Source: Dehalococcoidia bacterium (GTDB taxonomy: Bacteria > Chloroflexota > Dehalococcoidia > GIF9 > AB-539-J10). Taken from it: DNA of 13,584 bases. The stretch spans positions 1 through 13,584 of the forward strand of contig JAUWGZ010000036.1 of assembly GCA_030606165.1 (NCBI GenBank). Direction: 5' to 3'. Every line of letters begins with the position of its first letter. The first letter of the stretch is position 1. The position numbers and the translations under genes were made by a program. Below the pieces are notes generated by a model that was not told the DNA's origin, searched no databases, and saw only the letters and a program-made list of their open reading frames with translations. Below, in pieces: positions 5,174 through 12,394 of this stretch.

Positions 5174-5533
5174 GCATTATTGGGAAGTATCTTCATCTCG
5201 CGAATTTCAGAAAGACGAGCGATTCAACAAATGCTGAGGGTTACCCACTCAATGTAAATACGAGACCAGTAACTGCTGCACTGCCGGAATCAACTGTTGC
5301 TTCTTAAATAGAAGTTTGGGAACCGTCCCCCCCTTCCCCACTTAGCCTCAAAACGAACTACCAAAGATATCAATAGGCAGAATTCACCTCTTTACCCTAC
5401 GGTCAAGTCACCATTACACGCATAGTGACTTCTGAAAAAATCGGTATTCATTAATGAAAAGGGTCAGCAGTATTACCTTCTCCTTCCAAGTTTTATATTC
5501 TGTTTACATTATATTTGATAAATTAAAATTACA
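5174..5533. other. 360-base gap without a convincing gene; near copy of tRNA 3' end
   Basis: No frame here has family resemblance, a ribosome binding site and useful length together. The one marked structure is at 5325-5341: GT, seven C, TTCCCCAC, matching the 3' end of tRNA-Leu (4447-4462) except for one extra C. The part from 5440 to 5533 is AT-rich, and no GC-rich terminator stem with a T-run is visible after the flavoprotein gene. A short minus-strand open stretch around 5249-5342 ends in TGA and could be a gene remnant, but I cannot assign it. Confidence 0.5.
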
Positions 5534-6871
5534 TCACCGGGGCAGTTTGATTATAGCCTCTTCAGCAGCGTTCACAATCTGATAGACTAGTGGTGATGCC
5601 GTCAGTGCAGGGTGGGTGCCAATATGAGAAATGGCTATGTCGTTGGCTGTCATTCCCGCGGCGATAGCTTGGGCCAAAACATTGGCAATCTCACCTGCAG
5701 TAACACCTCCACAAGCCTCCCCACCTATTAGTTTTGCTGTACTTCGATCGAAGATCAGCTTGACGCGCAGTTCTCGAGCTCCAGGCATTGATCCTGGGTG
5801 CCTGTCCGGCGCAGCAGCTTCCCCAATAACTAGGTCGAACCCGAGATCCCGAGCCGCCCTCTCGGTGAGGCCAGCTACCCCTGTAGAGGTATCCGCAATC
5901 ATAGTTCCGAATACACCTATAGTGCCTTGATTTCTGCGTCGTCGTGGTTGAAAAAGATTAGCCCCTGCGATTCTGGCCTCCCTGCTAGCTACTGAAGCAA
6001 GACGAATGGCCGTTGGCTTACCGGTAAAAAAACAAAACTTCTCAGCACAATCGCCAATGGCAAAGATATTCGGGTCACTGGTTATCATATACTGGTCAAC
6101 TAATATACCTTTCTGCTCACCAATTTCTAGTCCGGCATCGCTAGCCAATTCAGTATTTGGCACCACGCCTAAAGCTAAAATTACTACGTCTGCGTTGAAA
6201 TGGAGTCCTTTTTCACATTCCACATAATCCAACTTCTGATCCCCGACAATTGCCTTTACTCGACAGGTAGTATTCACCTGCACACCTACCTCTCTCATCT
6301 TGCCCTCTATGCTGATACAGAAATCTTCATCACAGTTCAGGTAAAGGCAGTGCTCTAATAATTCAACAACAGTCACACTAAGTCCCATCTTGCGGCACTC
6401 GTCAGCGAACTCAGCTCCGATGAAGCCACCACCAACGACCACCACGTCTTTAGCTTGTTTCAGAGCCTTTTGTAGTTTCTCGAGATAATCTATCTCTTTT
6501 CTGATAGTGAATACATTGCTCAAGTCTACGCCTGGCATTCTAGGTACGACCGGTCGTGAGCCAGTGGCAAGTATCAGTTTGTCATAGCCAATAATCCCCC
6601 CCTTGGCAGTGGTTACGGTTTTCGCTTCTCTGTCAATAGATGTGACCTCATCAATTATCAGCTCAGCATTGCCCAGCATAGCGACTGGCAGGATGTCCTT
6701 CTCCACAGAGCCCAGAGTTCCCATGATATAAGGGATACCACAAGGTACGAGAGCCCTTTCTTCCTTTCGAATGACGATAACCTTCTTAGAAGGGTACTGC
6801 TTTCTGGCAGTAATCGCTGCCTCAATACCGGCGGCGCTTCCACCCACGATAACTACGTCAGCCTGTTTCAT
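5534..6871 (-). CDS. FAD-dependent NAD(P)H oxidoreductase, CoA-disulfide reductase/NADH oxidase type
   Basis: A 445-residue flavoprotein of the pyridine nucleotide-disulfide oxidoreductase superfamily. The FAD-binding GGSAAGIEAA (10-19) comes first. The single redox cysteine Cys44 follows in LVPCGIPY, aligning with the active-site Cys of CoA-disulfide reductases and NADH oxidases. Next are LATGSRP (101-107), the NAD(P)-binding GGGFIGAE (147-154), the FAD-binding AIGDCAE (271-277) and a C-terminal dimerisation domain. It would use NAD(P)H to reduce CoA disulfides, polysulfide or oxygen. These cannot be separated by sequence here. The ATG at 6871 is chosen because AAGGAG lies 7 bases upstream. 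Starting at a TTG 18 bases earlier would bury that site in the coding region. It appears to be transcribed alone. Confidence 0.9.
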   Translation of the reverse strand: MKQADVVIVGGSAAGIEAAITARKQYPSKKVIVIRKEERALVPCGIPYIMGTLGSVEKDILPVAMLGNAELIIDEVTSIDREAKTVTTAKGGIIGYDKLILATGSRPVVPRMPGVDLSNVFTIRKEIDYLEKLQKALKQAKDVVVVGGGFIGAEFADECRKMGLSVTVVELLEHCLYLNCDEDFCISIEGKMREVGVQVNTTCRVKAIVGDQKLDYVECEKGLHFNADVVILALGVVPNTELASDAGLEIGEQKGILVDQYMITSDPNIFAIGDCAEKFCFFTGKPTAIRLASVASREARIAGANLFQPRRRRNQGTIGVFGTMIADTSTGVAGLTERAARDLGFDLVIGEAAAPDRHPGSMPGARELRVKLIFDRSTAKLIGGEACGGVTAGEIANVLAQAIAAGMTANDIAISHIGTHPALTASPLVYQIVNAAEEAIIKLPR

Positions 6872-6891
6872 ATTCGCGCTCCTTTGCAATA

Positions 6892-6921
6892 TTTATATTT
6901 TATTCTAGCACACGGTGTCAC
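6892..6921 (-). promoter_or_regulatory. Possible promoter and operator for the flavoprotein gene
   Basis: On the minus strand GTGACA (6916-6921) and TATAAA (6892-6897) are 18 bases apart, upstream of the AAGGAG site. Just above the -35 lies TCACA-N6-TGTGA (about 6918-6933 on the plus strand), an inverted repeat that could bind a regulator. Its half-site order is opposite to a CRP site, so I do not name the regulator. Confidence 0.35.
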
Positions 6922-7040
6922 ATGGTTTTGTGAAATCGACCTAGCCTTCTTTTCATGCTGGCCGTTATAGGAATGAACACGATAGTTTAAACCAAACAGG
7001 TTAGCGCAAGCCATTCGCTGTCCCTAGTCAATACTCTGTC

Positions 7041-7063
7041 AGTTTGTTTCTATTGAACAAACT
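7041..7063. repeat. 8-bp inverted repeat downstream of the MoxR/VWA operon
   Basis: AGTTTGTT and AACAAACT are perfect reverse complements with a 7-base loop, 22 bases after the VWA stop codon. The stem is AT-rich and no T-run follows on the minus strand, so it is at best a weak terminator or an RNA 3'-end stabiliser. Confidence 0.4.
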
Positions 7064-7085
7064 AGGCTGTCTCAAAGGCAAGGAC

Positions 7086-8255
7086 TCATTTTTTAACAAC
7101 CAGTTTTTTCACTGCCTGTCCCAGACCGTCGAGTGTAAGCTCAAACATGGGAAAGAACTTTTCAACCACCAGAACAGTGGGGTGATTCCAATAATATGGC
7201 TCCACTGGATTTATCCAAACGCTGTGAGTAAAATGTTCCGCAATCTGCTTCAGCCTTAGTAACCCTGGAACCTCGTTACGTTCATAGTAGTAAATAGCCC
7301 CGAATCTCTCCGTTAACTCTTGCATCGCCATTCTGGCGTCTCCGACTAATACCACTTTATAGTCCGGCTCGAGAATACGCAATAGATGGTCGGTGCTCAC
7401 TGCTTCCTGTCTCTCAATATCCTGATAAAGGTTATCGTATATGCAATTGTGGAAATAGAAGTACTGGAAGTCCTTGAAGTGACTACTGGAATGAGCAGCA
7501 GAGAAGAGTCGGCTACACAACCTGGCAAAAGGAACCATAGAGCCGCCAACATCCATCAATAGAAGCAATTTCACTGCATTCTTTCTGCTTCTTGACCATA
7601 CCAGCTCGATCTCACCGGCATTTTTACAGGTAGCGCCGATTGTTCTTTCTAAATCCAGCTCATCCTCAGGGCCGATTCGGCTCAACTGCCGTAGCCCTCT
7701 CAGAGCCATCTTGACCTGGCGAACATCGAGAATCAGGTCACTACGATAATTCCGGAACCTTCTCTCCTGGGCGATTTGTATGGCGTGCCTACCTCCTGAT
7801 TCACCACCCATCCTGATGCCAGCGGGATGGTATCCTGAATGTCCAAAGGGAGACGTACCTCCTCTGCCAATCCAGTGACCGCCTCCGTCATGCTGCTCTG
7901 TTTGCTCTTTGAGCCTCTTTTCAAACTCCCTTAAGAGTTCGTCGAAATCCATACTATCAAATAGAGCCCGCTCCTCTTCAGTAAGGGTCATCTTATTTAT
8001 AGGGTCTTTGAGCCATTCCATAATTTGCTCTGAAATCTCTGCCGGAGTTTCTATCCCCTTGAAATATTCCTGAAAGGCAACATCATAGTGGTCGTAGTAA
8101 GCTTCGCTTTTAACTAATATTGCTCTCGCCAGATAATAAAATTCGTCCAGATTGGAGATGCAACCTTTAGAAAGGGCTTCCATCAGCGTCATCCACTCGA
8201 CAATCGAGATGGGCACTTTCCTTCTTTTTAAGGTATAGAAGAAATCGGTGAACAT
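7086..8255 (-). CDS. VWA-domain protein, CoxE-like, partner of MoxR
   Basis: A 389-residue soluble protein. The N-terminal 120 residues are helical and acidic. Residues about 122-157 form a Gly/His-rich linker (HDGGGHWIGRGG, FGHSGYHPAG). The VWA domain begins around 226 with LLLLMDVGGSM. Here the MIDAS motif DxSxS reads D235-V-G-G-S239, so the first Ser is Gly; metal binding may be altered. Proteins of this type work with a MoxR-type ATPase to mature enzymes or insert metal cofactors, as CoxD/CoxE do for CO dehydrogenase. No client enzyme is adjacent, so the substrate is open. AAGAGG lies 5 bases before the ATG, and 49 bases separate the gene from moxR, so the two form an operon. Confidence 0.88.
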   Translation of the reverse strand: MFTDFFYTLKRRKVPISIVEWMTLMEALSKGCISNLDEFYYLARAILVKSEAYYDHYDVAFQEYFKGIETPAEISEQIMEWLKDPINKMTLTEEERALFDSMDFDELLREFEKRLKEQTEQHDGGGHWIGRGGTSPFGHSGYHPAGIRMGGESGGRHAIQIAQERRFRNYRSDLILDVRQVKMALRGLRQLSRIGPEDELDLERTIGATCKNAGEIELVWSRSRKNAVKLLLLMDVGGSMVPFARLCSRLFSAAHSSSHFKDFQYFYFHNCIYDNLYQDIERQEAVSTDHLLRILEPDYKVVLVGDARMAMQELTERFGAIYYYERNEVPGLLRLKQIAEHFTHSVWINPVEPYYWNHPTVLVVEKFFPMFELTLDGLGQAVKKLVVKK

Positions 8256-8304
8256 ATAGGCCTCTTACCTGTTCTCAACGGAGCATTCCATAGGCATCCA
8301 CTTT

Positions 8305-9147
8305 TCAGCGATAATATTTCCTGCCCATGCGTGCTACGAAATAATCATAGTCTGTTTCTTTCTTCAGCAGCGTGCCCACAAAGGGTATCTCGCTTGAGAC
8401 CTTGTCATGGGGTATGCCTCCGGCAATGAGAGCGCGAATCCAGTCTATGAGCTCACTTGTCGACGGCTTTTTTCTGAAATCGTCAATCTCCCTGAGCTTG
8501 TAGAAGGCCTTTAGAGCTTCATGAAGAAGGCTATCCTTGATATTCGGGAAATGCACCCTGACGATTTCTTCCATCAGTTCTGAGTGAGGGAATTCGATAT
8601 AGTGGAATATGCAACGCCGCAGGAAAGCGTCCGGAAGTTCCTTCTCGGCATTGCTGGTAATCACCACTATGGGTCGGTGGATGGCAGTGATGGTCTCATT
8701 AGTTTCCGGGATGTAGAAGCTCATTTCCTCCAGTTCGTTGAGGAGGTCATTGGGGAACTCCAGGTCAGCTTTATCTATCTCGTCGATGAGGAGTACCACT
8801 TGCTCTGGAGAAACGAAGGCCTGTCCCAATTTGCCTAGCTTGATATATTGTTTGATGTCAGAAACATCACTGCCGCCGAAGCGACTGTCATTGAGCCTCT
8901 GCACAGTATCATAGACATACAGCCCCTCTTGAGCCTTGGTTGTTGATTTTATGTTCCATATAATCAACCTTTTTCCCAGCCCATTAGCAATGCTGTGAGC
9001 AAGTAAGGTTTTCCCCGTTCCCGGCTCTCCTCTGATTAATAAAGGTCTTTCTAAAGCTATGGTTACATTAACAGCATTCTTCAAGGGCTCGGAAATAACA
9101 TAATCGGGCGACCCGCTAAATCTATCAAAACCATCATTAGTCACCAT
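8305..9147 (-). CDS. MoxR-family AAA+ ATPase
   Basis: A 280-residue AAA+ ATPase of normal MoxR length. Walker A is GEPGTGKT (40-47), Walker B VVLLIDEIDKAD (117-128), sensor 1 TSN (164-166) in VVITSNAEKELPDAFLRR with candidate arginine fingers R177/R178, and a sensor-2 region around 227-236. It should form a cytoplasmic hexamer that hands ATP-driven remodelling force to the VWA protein encoded next. The ATG at 9147 has an ideal AAGGAGG 7 bases upstream. The first gene of a two-gene operon, it has a strong promoter about 110 bases upstream. I see no broken motif. The name MoxR is a family name only; nothing points to methanol dehydrogenase. Confidence 0.93.
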   Translation of the reverse strand: MVTNDGFDRFSGSPDYVISEPLKNAVNVTIALERPLLIRGEPGTGKTLLAHSIANGLGKRLIIWNIKSTTKAQEGLYVYDTVQRLNDSRFGGSDVSDIKQYIKLGKLGQAFVSPEQVVLLIDEIDKADLEFPNDLLNELEEMSFYIPETNETITAIHRPIVVITSNAEKELPDAFLRRCIFHYIEFPHSELMEEIVRVHFPNIKDSLLHEALKAFYKLREIDDFRKKPSTSELIDWIRALIAGGIPHDKVSSEIPFVGTLLKKETDYDYFVARMGRKYYR

Positions 9148-9261
9148 TCAATTGCCTCCTTAGAAATTACTTTACCTGGGATGTCTAATTTGCCTTCGAC
9201 ATCCTGAAGGGAAGCGCCTTTTAAGGCATATAAAAAGACATTAATTTTACCGCAACCATGA

Positions 9262-9290
9262 ATTATAAGAGGACTGAGAGTTAAAATCAA
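9262..9290 (-). promoter_or_regulatory. Sigma70-type promoter of the MoxR/VWA operon
   Basis: On the minus strand TTGATT (9285-9290) precedes a perfect TATAAT (9262-9267) by 17 bases, in the 204-base gap after the malic enzyme gene. The predicted leader is about 108 bases. It contains a 12-bp palindrome, GCCTTTTAAGGC, at 9216-9227. Confidence 0.6.
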
Positions 9291-9351
9291 ATAAAACTGA
9301 AACTGAGAGGGCAAATTCAGACAAACAATCAGCCAGATGGTGCAGGGTATT

Positions 9352-10734
9352 TCATATCCACGGCGGTTTCTTGACATCTATGTTCTCGAAGTAGTCGTCG
9401 TCAAGGGGTCGCTGAGCAACACCCGACTGCACTGCGGCTCTAGCTACGCTATGAGCCACGGCCAAGTGCACTTTGGGGTCAAGAACATTAGGGACAAGTT
9501 CTCTTTCAGCCGCAGCACCGGCAATGGCTAAGGCGGCGGCTATGTACATCTCATAGGTGATTTTGGCGACCATTGCATCCAATGTCCCCCGCCAGATTCC
9601 GGGATAGGCCAATAAATTGTTAACCGTCCTACCATCAACGGCAAAGGTAGCACCGGATGCCATAGCCAGCTCTGCAGTGATTTCGGGATGTGGATTTGAT
9701 AGTGCAAAGATAATCTGCCCCTTTCTTATCATGCTTGGTTTTATAAGTCCTCCCACCGTAGAGGTGGCAATCACAATATCTGCCGTTTGCATAATCTCAT
9801 CAAAGCTGGATGGGATGCCGCCTTGTTCCACATGTCGTTTCACGCTATCCTTGGTTCTTGCCGTACCCAACGTTGGGTTACTTGTGTATTTTAAAAGGAA
9901 CTTTCCAATGGAAAGACCAGCAGCACCGAGACCAACAAGGCCAATCTTCGCTTCCTGCAGCGTTACATTGCTAAGCTTGCAGGCATTGACCAATGTGGCT
10001 AGCACTACCATGGCGGTTCCTTGCTGGTCATCATGCATAACTGGGATATTCAATTCATTTTCAAGTCTGTCCTCAATCAGGAAACACCTTGGTGACGCAA
10101 CATCCTCCAGTTGAATGCCGCCAAATGTCGGAGCAATATTTTTTATTGTTTCTACGATTCTATCCGGATCGGTGGTGTTCAGTAAGATTGGTATTCCACT
10201 AATCCCTACTAATTGTTGGAGAAGGGCGGCCTTGCCTTCCATAACTGGCATTCCCGCTATCGGGCCCACATCTCCCAATCCAAGGATACGAGTCCCATCG
10301 GTAACAATAGCTACCGAATAAGGGATGGCGGTGTAAATATTCTTTGAGCTTGGCTGAGTCCTGATTAACTTACATACCTCAGCTACTCCCGGGGTATATA
10401 CCTTTCTCAGGTGCTCCAGCGAATTGATAGAAACGGTGTTGATCATTTTTATCTTTCCACCTTTGTGAAGCTCAAGTACATCGTCTCTGACCTCGAGAAC
10501 GGTGGTCTCTTTAAGTCTCGATATCTCATCTAGTAGGTATGCAAGTTGCTCTTCATTGTCCAGGAAAACCTCAACGTCTCTGACAGTAAAATGATGTCCC
10601 AAATGCACCGTGGTTATGTTTCCGACATCTACTCCAACACTGCCAATAGCTGTAGCCAACTTGCCTAGTGTACCTGGGATACTAGCGTTTTTGCAGCGCA
10701 AAGTCCTGACAATCTTGTAATCCATTTCTTCCAC
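9352..10734 (-). CDS. ACT-domain NAD(P)-dependent malic enzyme
   Basis: A 460-residue protein: an N-terminal ACT domain (about 5-85, starting YKIVRTLRCKNASIPGTLG), then a bacterial-type malic enzyme. It oxidatively decarboxylates malate to pyruvate and CO2, making NAD(P)H, in the cytoplasm. Catalytic signatures are Tyr113 in VYTPGVAEVC, Lys168 in MEGKAALL, the metal-binding ED (210-211) in LEDVASP and DD (235-236) in HDDQQGTA, the Rossmann GLGAAG (268-273), SNPHPEI (346-352) and LLAYPGIWRG (374-383). The ACT domain normally binds a small molecule such as an amino acid, so the enzyme is probably allosteric. Gln238 replaces the His usual in DDQHGTA. I chose the GTG at 10734 (AGAGG 6 bases upstream); an ATG at 10725 is the alternative. 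Coenzyme preference cannot be read. Confidence 0.93.
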   Translation of the reverse strand: MEEMDYKIVRTLRCKNASIPGTLGKLATAIGSVGVDVGNITTVHLGHHFTVRDVEVFLDNEEQLAYLLDEISRLKETTVLEVRDDVLELHKGGKIKMINTVSINSLEHLRKVYTPGVAEVCKLIRTQPSSKNIYTAIPYSVAIVTDGTRILGLGDVGPIAGMPVMEGKAALLQQLVGISGIPILLNTTDPDRIVETIKNIAPTFGGIQLEDVASPRCFLIEDRLENELNIPVMHDDQQGTAMVVLATLVNACKLSNVTLQEAKIGLVGLGAAGLSIGKFLLKYTSNPTLGTARTKDSVKRHVEQGGIPSSFDEIMQTADIVIATSTVGGLIKPSMIRKGQIIFALSNPHPEITAELAMASGATFAVDGRTVNNLLAYPGIWRGTLDAMVAKITYEMYIAAALAIAGAAAERELVPNVLDPKVHLAVAHSVARAAVQSGVAQRPLDDDYFENIDVKKPPWI

Positions 10735-10864
10735 TATGCACCTCTATGTTTTGAGAATTATTGATGCTCGAACTGTTGCTATATATTGTAACACGAATTT
10801 AGCCGTTGGCTGGATTCCTATTCTTGCAAGTTGAGGGACTTAGATAAACCGTAGGCTGAACTCG

Positions 10865-10908
10865 GTAGTATTTTACTACTTCTCATGCTTGATAGAATGA
10901 TTTATAAT
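10865..10908 (+). promoter_or_regulatory. Promoter and candidate operator of the DUF169/flavoprotein operon
   Basis: TTCTCA (10880-10885) and a perfect TATAAT (10903-10908) are 17 bases apart. Touching the -35 on its upstream side is the perfect inverted repeat GTAGTA-TTT-TACTAC (10865-10879), a likely binding site for a regulator. The leader to the ATG at 10970 is about 55 bases and ends with AAGGAGG. Confidence 0.5.
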
Positions 10909-10969
10909 GTTCAACTCCCAACCGCTCTAGGAAAGGCCACGGAAACGACAAAGGAAAAGGAGGCAATAA

Positions 10970-11758
10970 ATGGTGAAGAAGGAAGCGTCAGTGATTGACT
11001 GGGCAGGACTTAGCCAGGAGATGGAGTGTTTGCTTCGTCTGAAAGCAAGCCCGGTTGCCTACAAGAGACTGGAGAAATTGGAGGAGCTGGATAAAATACC
11101 GGAGGTGATACGGCTTGACCGCCGGGCTTCTTTTTGCCAGGTACCAGCGCTGGCTCGAACCATGGGCTTGACGGTAGGGGCGACCAGAGACAACTTCGGT
11201 GAGCGCTGTGCCCGAATCAACGGTCTGGCACCAACTACCGAAAAGCAGGTCGCCTGGGAGGCAAATGCCTTCGCCACCGGCTGGTTTGCCAACGTGGAAG
11301 AAGCCAGAAAACAGATGGCGGAATATCCCCTGGTTCCACCCGGAGAGGCCGTCGTGCTCGCCCCGCTGGCTTCCGGTAAATTCGACCCCGATGTTATCTT
11401 AATCTACGGTAACCCGGCGCAGATGATGTTGCTGATGAACGGGCTCCAGTTTAAAGACTACGAGCGCTTTCAGTTTTTCTTCATCGGTGAAGGCTCTTGT
11501 GCCGATGGCTTGGCTCAGTGTTATACTACCGGCAAGCCTGCCTTGGCTATTCCCTGCATGGGGGAGAGGGCCTTCGGTGCTGTTACCGAGGATGAGATGG
11601 TTATGGCGCTGCCACCGGGAATGATGGCTAAGGCCGTCGAAGGACTTAAGGCGCTTAAAAGCCGGGGAATTGGCTATCCTATTATGTATCTTGGGCCTCT
11701 TTGCGACCCCTCTCCGGTGCTGATGCAGATCTACCCTGACTGGTGGGATCGTCGTTAA
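10970..11758 (+). CDS. DUF169 family protein
   Basis: A 262-residue soluble protein of the DUF169 family, whose biochemical function I do not know. Visible family features are the SPVAYKR segment (27-33), RRASFCQVPALAR with Cys56 (51-63), GERCARINGL with Cys80, IYGNPAQMMLLMNG (145-158), and a Cys-containing C-terminal half (Cys177, Cys184, Cys196, Cys245). The conserved cysteines suggest a metal or redox cofactor, but that is inference. AAGGAGG lies 6 bases before the ATG. An iron-sulfur flavoprotein gene follows after 23 bases, so the two are very likely co-transcribed and may be electron-transfer partners. DUF169 genes are common in anaerobes and methanogens. Family call sure; role unknown. 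Confidence 0.9.
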   Translation: MVKKEASVIDWAGLSQEMECLLRLKASPVAYKRLEKLEELDKIPEVIRLDRRASFCQVPALARTMGLTVGATRDNFGERCARINGLAPTTEKQVAWEANAFATGWFANVEEARKQMAEYPLVPPGEAVVLAPLASGKFDPDVILIYGNPAQMMLLMNGLQFKDYERFQFFFIGEGSCADGLAQCYTTGKPALAIPCMGERAFGAVTEDEMVMALPPGMMAKAVEGLKALKSRGIGYPIMYLGPLCDPSPVLMQIYPDWWDRR

Positions 11759-11781
11759 CCTCAAATACAAGGAGTCGCGAG

Positions 11782-12348
11782 ATGAAAGTCATAGGTATAG
11801 TCGGCAGTCCAAGAAAAAATGGCAATACAGAACTGTTAACCAAGCATACGCTTAAATCGATTTCTGAAGAAGGGTTGGATACTGAGCTTATTCGGTTAGC
11901 TGGCCTGGAAATAAAACCGTGCAATGCCTGTATGGCATGCAAAGAACAAGAGAGTTGCTCTATTGAGGATGACCTATTTCCAATATACCTCAAAATGAAA
12001 GAGGCCGAGGGTATAATTCTAGCCTCACCGGTATATTATGGCTCTGCTACGGCGCTGATTAAGGCACTTATGGAGCGTGTTGGCTACATCGCACGCTGGA
12101 ATGGTGAACCCTTCCACGGTAAGGTTGGTGGGCCGTTGGTAGTGGCACGACGTGCCGGCAAGAACTTCACAATTGCTCAACTTACCCTCTGGTTTCAGAT
12201 TCTAGGGTTCTTTATTCCCGGTTCTACGTACTGGAATGTGGCTATCGGCCGAGAAAAAGGCGAAGTGGAACAAGACGAAGAAGGACTCCAAACAGCCTGG
12301 GACTTCGGTAAAAATATAGCCTTTCTAATCAAGAAGTTGAGTACTTGA
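11782..12348 (+). CDS. Flavodoxin-fold iron-sulfur flavoprotein (Isf-like NAD(P)H/FMN reductase)
   Basis: A 188-residue protein with a flavodoxin fold: the FMN-phosphate loop GSPRKNGNT (8-16), SPVYYGSAT (82-90) around the isoalloxazine ring, and GGPLVVARRAG (116-126). Between them sits the compact cluster C47-x2-C50-x2-C53-x5-C59, as in archaeal iron-sulfur flavoproteins, where it binds a [4Fe-4S] cluster. It would pass electrons one at a time between FMN and the cluster, for example in oxygen or peroxide detoxification, normally as a multimer. The ATG at 11782 is preferred because AAGGAG lies 7 bases upstream; an in-frame start at 11743 would overlap the DUF169 gene and lack a ribosome site. 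Second gene of an operon with DUF169. Confidence 0.9.
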   Translation: MKVIGIVGSPRKNGNTELLTKHTLKSISEEGLDTELIRLAGLEIKPCNACMACKEQESCSIEDDLFPIYLKMKEAEGIILASPVYYGSATALIKALMERVGYIARWNGEPFHGKVGGPLVVARRAGKNFTIAQLTLWFQILGFFIPGSTYWNVAIGREKGEVEQDEEGLQTAWDFGKNIAFLIKKLST

Positions 12349-12394
12349 CATAATCACTCATTTAGCCCGCTTGTGTGAAGAATACCCGCCCTCG

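Noticed and set aside
5318..5333. GGGAACCGTCCCC as another REP-type repeat end
   Set aside because: It resembles a REP-like end known to me from other bacteria, but only one half is present and there is no second copy in the window. It remains a rival explanation for the tRNA-end match.
5249..5342. Minus-strand open stretch ending in TGA as a PIN-like gene remnant
   Set aside because: About 30 codons with only vague resemblance to any protein end. It cannot be separated from chance.
6918..6933. CRP/FNR-type binding site upstream of the flavoprotein
   Set aside because: The half-sites are in reversed order (TCACA-N6-TGTGA), so it does not match that consensus.
7041..7063. Rho-independent terminator after the VWA gene
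   Set aside because: The stem is AT-rich and no T-run follows on the minus strand.
9141..9377. Minus-strand frame of 78 codons between the malic enzyme and moxR genes
   Set aside because: It overlaps the end of the malic enzyme and the moxR ribosome site and promoter, with non-protein-like composition. The stretch is better explained as a leader.
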